Below, piece after piece: positions 23,929-32,255 of a stretch of DNA of 32,481 bases (position 1 is its first letter; each line of letters starts with the position of its first letter). The notes beneath the pieces are model-generated. The model saw only the letters and a list, made by a program, of their open reading frames with translations, was not told the DNA's origin and searched no databases. Source of the stretch: Candidatus Magasanikiibacteriota bacterium (lineage in GTDB: Bacteria; Patescibacteriota; Patescibacteriia; Magasanikbacterales; UBA922). Position numbers and translations under genes: made by a program. The stretch covers positions 1 to 32,481 of the forward strand of contig JACRPD010000025.1 of assembly GCA_016214105.1 (NCBI GenBank), given 5' to 3'.

Positions 23929-24355
23929 AAAACTCATCACCAACGCCTGGTCTCTCCGCCACCAATTTTTTCGCTATTTCTGCGTCGGTTTTTCCGCGTT
24001 TATTTTAGATATGGGTTCGTTGATGCTGTTAAAAGAAGTTTTTGACTGGAAACCTATCACTGCGGTCATTGCCAATCAAGTGTTTATTATCGCCTACGTT
24101 TTTTTGTTAAACAAGTATTGGTCGTTTGACAGCAAGGAATTAGATCATCGCCAGCTTGTCCGTTTTTTGATATTGGTTGGTTTTAATTACGCCGTCTCAA
24201 TAACGACAATGTATATATTTAATCATCGTTTGGCTTTTGATTATCGGTTAGTCAGAATTGGCACAATTATTTTAGCAACTTGCTGGAATTTTTTGAGCTA
24301 CAAATACTGGGTTTATCGTTCAAAATCACCAATACTGAATAATCCGCTTAATTAA
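23921..24355 (+). CDS. GtrA-like membrane protein
   Basis: The 144-residue protein has four hydrophobic segments and the GtrA/DPMS flippase-like signatures: FFRYFCVGFSAFILDMGSLMLL, then NKYWSFDS after segment two, and a final CWNFLSYKYWVYRS. Family members help move lipid-linked sugars across the membrane or anchor glycosyltransferases. Its start lies in the last codons of the SET-domain gene (ATGTTTAA), so the two are translated together. Confidence 0.9.
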   Translation: MFKKLITNAWSLRHQFFRYFCVGFSAFILDMGSLMLLKEVFDWKPITAVIANQVFIIAYVFLLNKYWSFDSKELDHRQLVRFLILVGFNYAVSITTMYIFNHRLAFDYRLVRIGTIILATCWNFLSYKYWVYRSKSPILNNPLN

Positions 24356-24393
24356 GCAAAAAAACTTATTCACATCCGGCGCGGAGATTTTAC

Positions 24394-24422
24394 TTGACAG
24401 ATTTTCAGCTTTACTGTAAAAT
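24394..24422 (+). promoter_or_regulatory. Promoter of the infA-ribosomal operon
   Basis: TTGACA (24394-24399) and TAAAAT (24417-24422) are 17 nt apart, 23 nt before the infA ATG. Confidence 0.85.
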
Positions 24423-24445
24423 AGCGCCAGATTAATTTCCTACCC

Positions 24446-24664
24446 ATGACAGCCAAGAACGACGTTCTTGAAGTCCGCGGCATGATTGAAGAATTATTGC
24501 CCGGCGCGAAATTCAGGATTAAATTGGAAAATGGCCATGAGGTCATCAGCCACTTGTCAGGCAAGATGCGGATTAACCATATCCGCCTCGGTGTCGGCGA
24601 TGAGGTTAAAGTGGAAATGACGCCTTACGATTTATCCAAAGGCCGGATAATTTACAGATTCTAA
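24446..24664 (+). CDS. infA: Translation initiation factor IF-1
   Basis: The 72-residue OB-fold protein binds the 30S A site during initiation. Signatures: [65 protein letters not shown]. Length and start match the family exactly. It opens the infA-rpmJ-rpsM-rpsK-rpsD-rpoA-rplQ order seen across bacteria, and is separated from rpmJ by a structured 123-nt spacer. Confidence 0.97.
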   Translation: MTAKNDVLEVRGMIEELLPGAKFRIKLENGHEVISHLSGKMRINHIRLGVGDEVKVEMTPYDLSKGRIIYRF

Positions 24665-24667
24665 ATT

Positions 24668-24777
24668 AAAAAGTATCAACCAGTGCGGTGTAGTTTGACC
24701 TCCTTCACGCTTACGGCCATATGTCCGCGTGAAGAGACTGTCGGACGCCGATATCGCGGCAGTGGTTGGTATTTTTT
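24668..24777 (+). ncRNA. Structured RNA element between infA and rpmJ
   Basis: The ends close into one long stem: AAAAAGTATCAACCA (24668-24682) with TGGTTGGTATTTTTT (24763-24777), with G-U pairs, extended by TGC/GCA after a mismatch. Inside are TTCACGC/GCGTGAA (24704-24710 with 24727-24733) and GCCG/CGGC near the 3' side. The 3' strand is a T-run, so it could work as a terminator or attenuator, or as a ribosomal-protein binding leader for rpmJ and the genes after it. The class is not recognised. Confidence 0.6.
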
Positions 24778-24787
24778 GTTCTAATTT

Positions 24788-24925
24788 ATGAAAGTAAGAG
24801 CAGGAGTGTCGGTTCGTTGCAAGAAATGCAAAGTCGTTCGCCGCGGCGGTGTTGTTTATATTATTTGTGAAAATCCCCGCCACAAACAGCGCCAGGGAAC
24901 TAAACAGCGCAAAAAATCCGCTTAG
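24788..24925 (+). CDS. rpmJ: 50S ribosomal protein L36
   Basis: This 45-residue zinc-ribbon ribosomal protein starts [19 protein letters not shown]. The zinc ligands are C11, C14, C27 and H32. It is a little longer than the usual 37-38 residues because of a basic tail ([12 protein letters not shown]). It lies directly after the structured spacer. Confidence 0.96.
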   Translation: MKVRAGVSVRCKKCKVVRRGGVVYIICENPRHKQRQGTKQRKKSA

Positions 24926-24940
24926 TTAATATTTTGATTT

Positions 24941-25327
24941 ATGAGAATCGCAGGCGTTAATATTCCGCGTGAAAAAAAAATCGTAGTCAGCCTGCCATAT
25001 ATTTATGGTATTGGTCCGACTTTGGCTAAAAAAATATTGTCTGTTGTTAAAATAGACGAGAATATCAGAGTTAAAGATTTGACTCAAGAACAAGAAGACA
25101 AAATCCGCGCTATTGTTGAAAAACAATATAAGACCGAAGGTGATTTACGACGCGAGGTCGCTGAAAATATCAAACGGATGAAAGATATTAAATGTTATCG
25201 CGGTTCTAGGCATGCCAAGCATCTGCCGGTCAGAGGACAGCGAACACGGACCAATTCCCGCACCGTGCGCGGCAACAAGCGCAATATCGCGACAAGCGGG
25301 AGAAAACAATCCGCGCAGAAAACATAA
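24941..25327 (+). CDS. rpsM: 30S ribosomal protein S13
   Basis: This head protein of the small subunit contacts the P-site tRNA and bridge B1. It has [32 protein letters not shown], then the helical region and the C-terminal [22 protein letters not shown] basic tail. 128 residues, normal for the family. It is 15 nt after rpmJ. Confidence 0.97.
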   Translation: MRIAGVNIPREKKIVVSLPYIYGIGPTLAKKILSVVKIDENIRVKDLTQEQEDKIRAIVEKQYKTEGDLRREVAENIKRMKDIKCYRGSRHAKHLPVRGQRTRTNSRTVRGNKRNIATSGRKQSAQKT

Positions 25328-25335
25328 TAAATACT

Positions 25336-25737
25336 ATGGCAGAGAATAAAGATACAAAAAAAAATATTAAAAAAAAGAAAGCTGTGAAGCAGGTTTCGCA
25401 TGGCCGCGCTTATATTCAGGCATCTTTTAATAATACCATCGTTACTATCACTGATCAAAATGGCGATGTGCTTGGTTGGGCGAGCGCCGGCATGACGGGT
25501 TTTAAAGGTCCGAAAAAAGCCACCCCTTACGCCGCGCAACAGGTGGTTAAAAAAGTGATTGATTCAATCGCGCCTTGCGGTTTAAGAGAAGTAAATGTTT
25601 TTATTAAAGGCATTGGCGCCGGCAGAGAAGGCGCGATCCGCGGTTTTAACGCGAATGGAGTTCAAGTTTTGTCCATCAAAGATATTACTCCGATTCCGCA
25701 CAATGGCTGTCGTCCGCCAAAAAGACGCAGAGTATAA
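25336..25737 (+). CDS. rpsK: 30S ribosomal protein S11
   Basis: This platform protein of the small subunit has [46 protein letters not shown] and the C-terminal [17 protein letters not shown] signature. The first 20 residues are Lys-rich. 133 residues. It follows rpsM in the conserved alpha-operon order. Confidence 0.97.
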   Translation: MAENKDTKKNIKKKKAVKQVSHGRAYIQASFNNTIVTITDQNGDVLGWASAGMTGFKGPKKATPYAAQQVVKKVIDSIAPCGLREVNVFIKGIGAGREGAIRGFNANGVQVLSIKDITPIPHNGCRPPKRRRV

Positions 25738-25746
25738 CAAAAAAAT

Positions 25747-26370
25747 ATGGGAAGATATATCGGTCCAAAAAATAAAATTGCCAGACGATTCGGCATTAAT
25801 CTTGGCTTGAAGACAAATCCGACCAAAGTCGCCAAACGTTTAAGCCAGCCGCCGGGAGTTCATGGTCCGGGCAAGCGTCCGAAGGCCGCGACCGGATTCG
25901 GCAAACAGCTTTTGGAAAAACAAAAAGCCAGGATTGTTTATGGTTTGAGAGAAAGCCAATTCCGCGGTTATGTGGATAAAGCGACAACTTTGAAAGGCGA
26001 TTCCGGCGTTAATTTGCAAAGATTACTGGAAACGCGGCTGGATAATGTGGTCTATCGCCTTGGCTTTGCCGTTACCAGAGCGCAAGCCAGGCAAATGGTG
26101 TCTCATAAAATGTTTAAAGTTAACAGCAAACCACTGAACGTGCCTTCTCATATTTTGAGCGTTGGCGATGAAATCGCTTTGAAAGAAAATAAAAAGAAGA
26201 AAAAGATTTTTGACGGCATGACTGAAAAATTACTAAAAATGGACCGGCCGTCTTGGTTAAAAATGGACGCGAACACTTTGACCGGAAAAATATTAAATCA
26301 GCCGGGCGAAATTGATTTTGAGAAAGTGTTTGACGTCAAGCTGATTATTGAATACTATTCAGCAAGATAA
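25747..26370 (+). CDS. rpsD: 30S ribosomal protein S4
   Basis: S4 starts 16S rRNA folding and in many bacteria represses its own operon. It has MGRYIGPKNKIARRFG, the GKRPKAATGFGKQLLEKQKAR...YGLRESQFRGYV region, and the S4 RNA-binding domain LLETRLDNVVYRLGFAVTRAQARQMVSH. There is no zinc-binding Cys cluster at the N-terminus, so it is the zinc-free form. 207 residues. Confidence 0.97.
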   Translation: MGRYIGPKNKIARRFGINLGLKTNPTKVAKRLSQPPGVHGPGKRPKAATGFGKQLLEKQKARIVYGLRESQFRGYVDKATTLKGDSGVNLQRLLETRLDNVVYRLGFAVTRAQARQMVSHKMFKVNSKPLNVPSHILSVGDEIALKENKKKKKIFDGMTEKLLKMDRPSWLKMDANTLTGKILNQPGEIDFEKVFDVKLIIEYYSAR

Positions 26371-26393
26371 TTTTTCAACATAATACCTGTCAT

Positions 26394-27242
26394 ATGGAAA
26401 AAATCTTTCTGCCGTCTTCAATTGAATTTATTACCACCGATAATCCCAATATCGGCAAGGTTGTTATCACTCCTTGTCACCAGGGCTATGGCACAACTTT
26501 GGGCAACGCGTTGCGCCGTGTGCTGTTATCTTCTTTACCTGGCGCCGCGGTGGAATCAGTTAAGATAAGAGGAGTACAACATGAATTTTCAACGATTGAA
26601 GGCGTGTTGGAAGACGTGGTGGAAATAATTTTAAATTTGAAACAGCTGGCCGTCCGCAGTTTTTCCGATGAGCCGGTGACTCTAAAACTTGAGAAAAAAG
26701 GCAAAGGAGAAGTAACCGCGGCGGATTTTGACAAGAACTCCGATGTGGAAATCGCCAATCCGGATTTAAAACTTTTTACCATTACGAATGACAAAGTTAA
26801 AATAGAAATGGAAGTTGTTATTGGCAAAGGCCGAGGCTATGTGCCGGTGGAAGAAAAGAAAAACGCCAATTTGGATTTAGGCACGGTTTTGGTTGATTCG
26901 CTTTACACGCCAATCCGCGATATTGGCTACAAAGTTGAGTTGACCCGTGTTGGCGACGTTACCGACTACGAAAAATTAACGATTACTATAGAAACAAACG
27001 GGACGATCGCTCCTAAAGACGCAGTGCGCCAAGCGGTTAATGTCTTGATGGATCATTTTGCTTTAATTTTGGAAGCAAGCAACGAAGACGCCGCTGTCCC
27101 GGCGCTTGACAACGAAGTTTCGTCGGAGGAAGTTGAAACCACGGAAGAAAAAATAGAAGCGAAAGAAGAAAAAGAAACCGAGAGCGAAGATAAAAAAGAA
27201 GTTAAGAAAACAAAAAAAGCGAAGAAACCGGCTAAAAAATAA
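26394..27242 (+). CDS. rpoA: RNA polymerase alpha subunit lacking the CTD
   Basis: The N-terminal dimerisation and assembly domain is intact: YGTTLGNALRRVLLSSLPGAAVESVKI, EFSTIEGVLEDVVEIILNLKQL, and RGYVPVEEKK through VLMDHFALILEAS. After about residue 228 the usual linker and CTD (with the RxxNxLK..I DNA-binding motif) are replaced by a 55-residue Glu/Lys-rich tail ending KKTKKAKKPAKK. UP-element and activator contacts through the CTD should therefore be missing, which fits the strong core promoters in this window. Confidence 0.95.
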   Translation: MEKIFLPSSIEFITTDNPNIGKVVITPCHQGYGTTLGNALRRVLLSSLPGAAVESVKIRGVQHEFSTIEGVLEDVVEIILNLKQLAVRSFSDEPVTLKLEKKGKGEVTAADFDKNSDVEIANPDLKLFTITNDKVKIEMEVVIGKGRGYVPVEEKKNANLDLGTVLVDSLYTPIRDIGYKVELTRVGDVTDYEKLTITIETNGTIAPKDAVRQAVNVLMDHFALILEASNEDAAVPALDNEVSSEEVETTEEKIEAKEEKETESEDKKEVKKTKKAKKPAKK

Positions 27243-27244
27243 TT

Positions 27245-27598
27245 ATGAGGCATAATAAGAAAAAAATTACTTTAGGCAGAGAAAAGAAGCCCCGCGAAGC
27301 GATGTTCCGCAATTTGGCGCAGAGTTTGGTTTTGCACGGCAACATCCGCACCACGCAAGCCAAAGCGAAAGCGCTACGCAGCGTCATTGAACCTTTGATA
27401 ACAATCGCCAAAAAAGCCAATGGACTGATCGCTCGCCGACAAATTCAAGCTTTTTTATACACAGACGAGGCAATTAATAAGTTGGTTAAAGAGATCGGGC
27501 CGAAATACAAAGACCGTCAAGGCGGTTATACCCGCGTGATTAAATTGCCTCCGCGCAAGAACGACGGCGCTCTGATGGCGCGAATTGAATTAGTTTGA
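27245..27598 (+). CDS. rplQ: 50S ribosomal protein L17
   Basis: It has the L17 start MRHNKKKITLGREKKPREAMFRNLAQSLVLHGNIRTTQAKAKALRSVIEPLITIAK and the end RQGGYTRVIKLPPRKNDGALMARIELV. 117 residues. It lies 2 nt after rpoA, as in most bacteria. Confidence 0.97.
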   Translation: MRHNKKKITLGREKKPREAMFRNLAQSLVLHGNIRTTQAKAKALRSVIEPLITIAKKANGLIARRQIQAFLYTDEAINKLVKEIGPKYKDRQGGYTRVIKLPPRKNDGALMARIELV

Positions 27599-27609
27599 TA
27601 GCTTTAAAT

Positions 27610-27966
27610 ATGACAGTCAAAAGAAACCACATTCAGATTGACGCCACCGAGCAAGCGGTCGGACGATTGGCAACGCAAATTGCTAAAATTTTACGCGGAA
27701 AAAATAAAGCCGGCTTTGATCCTTGTTGTGATGAAGGAGATTGTGTGGTGGTTTTGAACGCGGATAGAGTAAAGTTTACCGGCCGTAAGTTTGTGCAAAA
27801 AGATTATTATCATCACACTATGCATCCGGGCGGAATCAAGCGCGTGCCAATGAAAAAGATTTTTGAGAAAGACCCGACCGAGGTGATAAAGCGCGCGGTT
27901 AATGGCATGCTGCCAAAAAACAACCGACGAGTTGAGCTGATGAAGCGTTTAACTTTCAAAAAATAA
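27610..27966 (+). CDS. rplM: 50S ribosomal protein L13 (short form)
   Basis: Signatures: QIDATEQAVGRLATQIAKILRGKNKAGFDP, VVVLNADRVKFTGRKFVQKDYYHHTMHPGGIK and VIKRAVNGMLPKNNRR. I chose ATG 27610 since the family starts shortly before the HIQIDA strand. At 118 residues it lacks the last 20 or so residues (the HxAQQP-type tail) of the E. coli protein. Confidence 0.95.
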   Translation: MTVKRNHIQIDATEQAVGRLATQIAKILRGKNKAGFDPCCDEGDCVVVLNADRVKFTGRKFVQKDYYHHTMHPGGIKRVPMKKIFEKDPTEVIKRAVNGMLPKNNRRVELMKRLTFKK

Positions 27967-27975
27967 TTTTGTTTT

Positions 27976-28398
27976 ATGGTTGAGAAAGCAGAAAAAAAAG
28001 AAGTAAAACAGGAAGACATTGTCAAAACTTTGGGCAGGCGTAAAACGTCAACCGCGCGTGTTCAGTTGGCTTTGGGCAAAGGAGAAATAATCGTTAATGG
28101 AAAAACATTGGTCGGTTATTTTAAGATTAAATATTGGATGGACAAAGTGCTTTCTCCATTGATAGCGGTTGGCAAGGAAAAAAGCTTTGCTATCAGTATT
28201 AAGGTGAATGGCGGCGGCATTACTTCGCAAGCGGAAGCGGTCAGACACGGAATCGCGCGCGCGTTGGAAAAGTGGAATAAAGATTTTAGAGCGATTTTGA
28301 AAGCCGAAGGATTTTTAACCAGAGATTCAAGAGCTAAAGAACGGAAGAAATTCGGTTTGCACCGCGCTCGCAGAGGACATCAGTGGAGAAAGCGTTAA
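27976..28398 (+). CDS. rpsI: 30S ribosomal protein S9
   Basis: It has TLGRRKTSTARVQLALGKGEIIVNGKTL, VNGGGITSQAEAVRHGIARAL and the basic C-terminal tail ERKKFGLHRARRGHQWRKR, which reaches the P-site tRNA; the family's last residues KxxxR are present. A charged N-terminal extension of about 17 residues is seen. 140 residues. It ends the operon before the terminator at 28441. Confidence 0.97.
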   Translation: MVEKAEKKEVKQEDIVKTLGRRKTSTARVQLALGKGEIIVNGKTLVGYFKIKYWMDKVLSPLIAVGKEKSFAISIKVNGGGITSQAEAVRHGIARALEKWNKDFRAILKAEGFLTRDSRAKERKKFGLHRARRGHQWRKR

Positions 28399-28440
28399 GA
28401 TATGTGAACATACGAAAGGAATACGAAATTACGAACTACG

Positions 28441-28465
28441 AAAACCGCCGAAAGGCGGTTTTGTT
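28441..28465 (+). terminator. Rho-independent terminator after rpsI
   Basis: AAAACCGCC and GGCGGTTTT pair perfectly around a GAAA tetraloop. A run of TACGAA-like repeats (28411-28440) precedes it. Confidence 0.93.
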
Positions 28466-28502
28466 GTAATTCAGTGTGTTTTCAGGTAAAATATACCAAA
28501 CT

Positions 28503-29933
28503 ATGGATAAATCAATCACTCGCAACACCGCGTGGATGACGGCGGCATCAGTCGGGCAAAAGATAATTTCTTTCGTTTATTTTACGATTCTCGCCCGGAA
28601 TATCGGCGCGGAAAATATCGGCAAATATTTTTTCGCTTTGTCTTTTACGACTATTTTTGTTGTCTTTGTTGATTTAGGGTTAAATAACGTCTTGATTCGC
28701 GAGGGGGCGAGAGAAAAGAGCAAAATACAGCAATATCTTTCCAGTGTCCTGTTTGCAAAAATTTTTCTAGGCGGCTTAAGTTATTTGGGAGTCTTCTTTG
28801 TAATTAATCTAATGGGCTATCCGATTGAAACAAAATATCTGGTCTATTTATCCGGTTTGACCATGCTGTTTGATTCTTTGCACCTTTCAATTTATGGCGT
28901 TTTGCGCGCGCTAGGAAATTTAAAATACGAAGCGCTGGCTATCACCGGCAGCCAGTTTCTGACTTTGATTTTAGGCACAACGTTTTTATATATGCGTTTA
29001 CCCCTGATTTACTTGATCCTTGCCTTTACCATCCCCAGTTTTTTCAATGTCTGTTACGTCGGCGCGGTATTATATAAAAAATATCAGATTAAATTAAAAC
29101 CGCGCTGGGACAAGGAAGTAATTAAATTTTTCGGACGGGTCGCGGTTCCATTTGCCATGGCTGCGGTTTTTGCCCGCGTTTATTCATACGCGGATTCTAT
29201 TCTGTTATCAAAATTGGCCGGCGATGTCGCGGTCGGCTGGTATAGTATTCCTTACAAAATCACTTACGCCTTTCAGTTTATTCCGCTGGCGCTGGTCGCG
29301 GCATTATATCCTAAATTCAGTGAGTATTTCGCGTCTGACAAACAAAAATTAGCTTTAATTTATGAGCGTGGGATTAAATATTTGCTGTTGATTGTCATGC
29401 CGATCGCTATTGGGATTGGAATCTTGGCCAAACCGATTATTTTATCTCTTTATACGCCGGAATATCTTAACTCAGTTTTACCTCTGCAAATACTTTTGGC
29501 CGGCTTAGTATTTTCTTATATCAGTTTTCCCATTGGCGCTTTTTTGAACGCCTGTAACCGGCAAGCGACACAAACGCTGATCGTCTTTTTTGTGATGATT
29601 TTGAATATCGCGTTGAATTTGTTTTTAATTCCTCGCTATGGCATTATCGGCGCCGCGTCCTCCGCGTTAGCGGGAAATTTTGTTTTAACAATTTGGGGTT
29701 ATGTCGTTGCCCGGAGAATGACCGCGATATCGCATCGGTTTTTATTCAAAACATCCGTTCAAATTATCATCGCCGCGCTTGTCATGGGCGCTGTCGTTTA
29801 CCAGATTAATATTTTGTCCAATTATTTCATTGCAATTTTTGCGGGCGCGATAGTTTATTCGGCGATGCTTTTTATCACCCGCGCAGTGACAGCCGGCCAG
29901 CTTAAAGATGCTCTGCAAATAATTAGGCGCTAA
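28503..29933 (+). CDS. Oligosaccharide flippase, Wzx/MATE-like (MVF superfamily)
   Basis: The 476-residue protein has about 12-14 hydrophobic segments. The N-terminus SITRNTAWMTAASVGQKIISFVYFTILARNIGAENIGKYFFAL is typical of Wzx-type polysaccharide transporters, which flip lipid-linked sugar units to the outer face. I chose ATG 28503; the alternative start at 28476 runs into the spacer. Two glycosyltransferases and another membrane protein follow, so this is a surface-polysaccharide locus. The sugar is unknown. Confidence 0.9.
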   Translation: MDKSITRNTAWMTAASVGQKIISFVYFTILARNIGAENIGKYFFALSFTTIFVVFVDLGLNNVLIREGAREKSKIQQYLSSVLFAKIFLGGLSYLGVFFVINLMGYPIETKYLVYLSGLTMLFDSLHLSIYGVLRALGNLKYEALAITGSQFLTLILGTTFLYMRLPLIYLILAFTIPSFFNVCYVGAVLYKKYQIKLKPRWDKEVIKFFGRVAVPFAMAAVFARVYSYADSILLSKLAGDVAVGWYSIPYKITYAFQFIPLALVAALYPKFSEYFASDKQKLALIYERGIKYLLLIVMPIAIGIGILAKPIILSLYTPEYLNSVLPLQILLAGLVFSYISFPIGAFLNACNRQATQTLIVFFVMILNIALNLFLIPRYGIIGAASSALAGNFVLTIWGYVVARRMTAISHRFLFKTSVQIIIAALVMGAVVYQINILSNYFIAIFAGAIVYSAMLFITRAVTAGQLKDALQIIRR

Positions 29934-29943
29934 CTAATAAGCT

Positions 29944-31077
29944 ATGAAAAAACTTATAATCACAATGGAATTTCCGCCACAGATCGGCGGCATCGCGAGC
30001 TATACGCATCAATTCGCGTCCGCGCTTAAACCGGAGGAAGTCGTTATTCTCGCGTCAAAACATAAACAAGCGAAAGAATTTGACGCAAACTGCGCGTTTA
30101 AAGTCGTCCGGCATAATTTTTATTTTCCGCCGTTCATTTGGCCTCGTTGGCTGAAATTATTTTGGCACGTGTTTTGGCTGGCGCGCAAAGAAAAAATTGA
30201 CATTATTTATTTGCATCATGTCTTACCGGTCGGTTATGTCGCTCGGTTGATTAAAAAATTTCTGCATACGCCATTTTTAATTTTTTCTCATGGCACGGAT
30301 GTTCTGTTGGCTTCGCGTTCAAACTGGAAGAAAAATAGAATGCGATCAGTGGTAAATCAGGTGGAAGCGATAATTTTCAACAGCGCCAGTTTGCGGCAAA
30401 GATTTTTACGCGTTTGGCCGGAGTTCGCGGACAAAAGCTTGGTATTGTATCCTTGCCCGGACGATGATTTTTATCAAGCGCCGGCGGGAGATGTGATTGA
30501 TAAACTAAAATCTCAATACGCTTTGGAAGGTAAAAAAGTGATTTTAACCATCGCGCGCATGGATGATGGCAAAGGCTATCCGCATTTGGTTAGGATTTTG
30601 TCAAAAGTTTTGGAAAAAGTTCCTAATTTGGTTTGGCTGGTAATTGGCGATGGGCCGAAATGCGAGTCTATTTTGAAGGAGATACAGAAAAATTTCTTGC
30701 AAAATGTCGTTCGTTATATCGGCATGGTACCGCACAAAGAATTAAAACAATTTTATTATCTCGCTGATTTATTTGTGCTTTTAACGCACCCTGATGAAGG
30801 CAGAGAAGAGGGGTTGGGTTTGGTGTTTCTTGAATCAGCCGCGGCCGGTCTGCCGGTAATCGCCGGCCGGAGCGGAGGCGTGGAAGAAGCGGTTTTAAAC
30901 GGCCAGACCGGTCTGGTGGTTGATATTTATCAGGGTGATAAAATTGTGGCGGATTCAATTATTGAGCTATTAAAAAATGAAAAATATGCCAAAAATCTCG
31001 GTATGAATGCCAGAATGAGATTAGAGGCGGATTTTAAATGGGAGAACCAGTTGAAGGTGATTGGGAGGTGGGTGTGA
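29944..31077 (+). CDS. Glycosyltransferase family 4 (GT-B)
   Basis: The two Rossmann-like domains are visible. The N-terminal acceptor side has EFPPQIGGIASYTHQF and the DIIYLHHVLPVGYVARL / FSHGTDVLL stretch. The C-terminal donor side has KVILTIARMDDGKGYPHLVRILSKV, LVWLVIGDGPKCESI and HPDEGREEGLGLVFLESAAAGLPVIAGRSGGVEEAV, the nucleotide-sugar-binding E-x7-E-like motif. It is a retaining enzyme that likely adds a hexose to a lipid-linked glycan on the cytoplasmic side. 377 residues. It starts 10 nt after the flippase. Confidence 0.93.
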   Translation: MKKLIITMEFPPQIGGIASYTHQFASALKPEEVVILASKHKQAKEFDANCAFKVVRHNFYFPPFIWPRWLKLFWHVFWLARKEKIDIIYLHHVLPVGYVARLIKKFLHTPFLIFSHGTDVLLASRSNWKKNRMRSVVNQVEAIIFNSASLRQRFLRVWPEFADKSLVLYPCPDDDFYQAPAGDVIDKLKSQYALEGKKVILTIARMDDGKGYPHLVRILSKVLEKVPNLVWLVIGDGPKCESILKEIQKNFLQNVVRYIGMVPHKELKQFYYLADLFVLLTHPDEGREEGLGLVFLESAAAGLPVIAGRSGGVEEAVLNGQTGLVVDIYQGDKIVADSIIELLKNEKYAKNLGMNARMRLEADFKWENQLKVIGRWV

Positions 31078-31085
31078 ATTGGGGG

Positions 31086-31130
31086 TAATCAATTTATGTC
31101 TAGTCCCGTAGGGACGGCAGAATTTGATTA
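31086..31130. repeat. Nested inverted repeat before the MFS-like gene
   Basis: TAATCAA (31086-31092) and TTGATTA (31124-31130) enclose GTCCC-GTA-GGGAC. The GTCCCGTAGGGAC core is a common short mobile palindrome in bacterial genomes. It may also act as a weak terminator. Confidence 0.65.
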
Positions 31131-31139
31131 ACAAAAACT

Positions 31140-32255
31140 ATGCAAAAATGGCTGAAAAAAAATTTCAAAGTCTGGTGGCTGCAAGCGCTGTTGGCTTTTG
31201 CCACTTTTGGGTTTACCTCCGTGCTGTTCGTTTACTTCGTTAAAAAAGACGTTACGTTTTTTCAAATATTCTTGGCTGATTTTTTTTCATATTCTCTAAT
31301 CGTCGCGTATTTGCTTTTCAGAAGAACTTTATTTTCTCGCGGGACTATTTTGACTGGGTATCTGTTGATAGTCGTCGGAATGTTAATTTTACTCTTGCCT
31401 TTTCCGGCGACTGCGCTTTTGTTTCCATATACAATAATATATGGCTTGGGTGTAATAATGTTTTTCGCGCCCTATAACATTCTTTATTTTAAGAGTATCC
31501 AACGAGGCAATTTGGAACACATGACAATTTATTGGTCAATTGGAATTATTACCGGATTGGTTGCGCCGCTGATTGGAAGTTTTGTGTTGGCTAAATTTCC
31601 GTTGTGGATCTTTATTTCCTGCGCTGTGCTTATTCTATTGTCTGCTGCGTATCTCACAAGGTTTGTTGAGCGCCAAAAATATTCCTACACCACTAAAGAA
31701 GTTTTGACCCATATCCGCGGCTTACGGACGTTGTCCATCATTGACGGCTCTTTGCACAAAACAAGTTTGATAGTCGTGACAGTTTTTTCATTGCAGTATA
31801 TAACCACGGAATTAAATTTCGGTCGGTTTTTGTCCATCGCGGCTTTGGCCGGAATAATTGTCGCTTTGCCGATGGCCAGAATCTCCGACCGCTGGCAAAA
31901 ACGAATGATTTTTATCTGGCCGCTTTCAATCATGTCGGCCGGCGTGGTTTTTTCTTTTATTTTTGTAAAAAGTTTTTTAGGTTTTTTTGCTTTGGCGCTT
32001 TTACTAAAAGCCATTTTGAGTTTGTTGGAGCCAATCCGCGGAAATGTGATACTGGACAAGAAAGAAACGGGCAACGCCATTACTTGGATTTCCCGCGAAC
32101 TTTATCTTAACATTGGCCGGCTGATGATGATGGGCGTAATCGCGGTGTTTATTTATTTTGGCAATTACACGGCAATTTACAGTTTCATCGCCCTACAAAT
32201 GGTTTTGTATCCGATTATTTTGTATTTTAAAAAGACCTATGCAGTCGTTGATTAG
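31140..32255 (+). CDS. MFS-like multispanning membrane protein
   Basis: The 371-residue protein has about 11-12 hydrophobic segments and the general shape of a Major Facilitator transporter: two halves of about six helices, with short basic loops such as ARISDRWQKRM (resembling the MFS loop motif GxxxDRxxRR) between segments. The substrate is unknown. The place inside a glycan locus suggests export or uptake tied to polysaccharide synthesis, but this is inference. The start follows a short inverted repeat, and its stop overlaps the start of the next glycosyltransferase. Confidence 0.72.
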   Translation: MQKWLKKNFKVWWLQALLAFATFGFTSVLFVYFVKKDVTFFQIFLADFFSYSLIVAYLLFRRTLFSRGTILTGYLLIVVGMLILLLPFPATALLFPYTIIYGLGVIMFFAPYNILYFKSIQRGNLEHMTIYWSIGIITGLVAPLIGSFVLAKFPLWIFISCAVLILLSAAYLTRFVERQKYSYTTKEVLTHIRGLRTLSIIDGSLHKTSLIVVTVFSLQYITTELNFGRFLSIAALAGIIVALPMARISDRWQKRMIFIWPLSIMSAGVVFSFIFVKSFLGFFALALLLKAILSLLEPIRGNVILDKKETGNAITWISRELYLNIGRLMMMGVIAVFIYFGNYTAIYSFIALQMVLYPIILYFKKTYAVVD

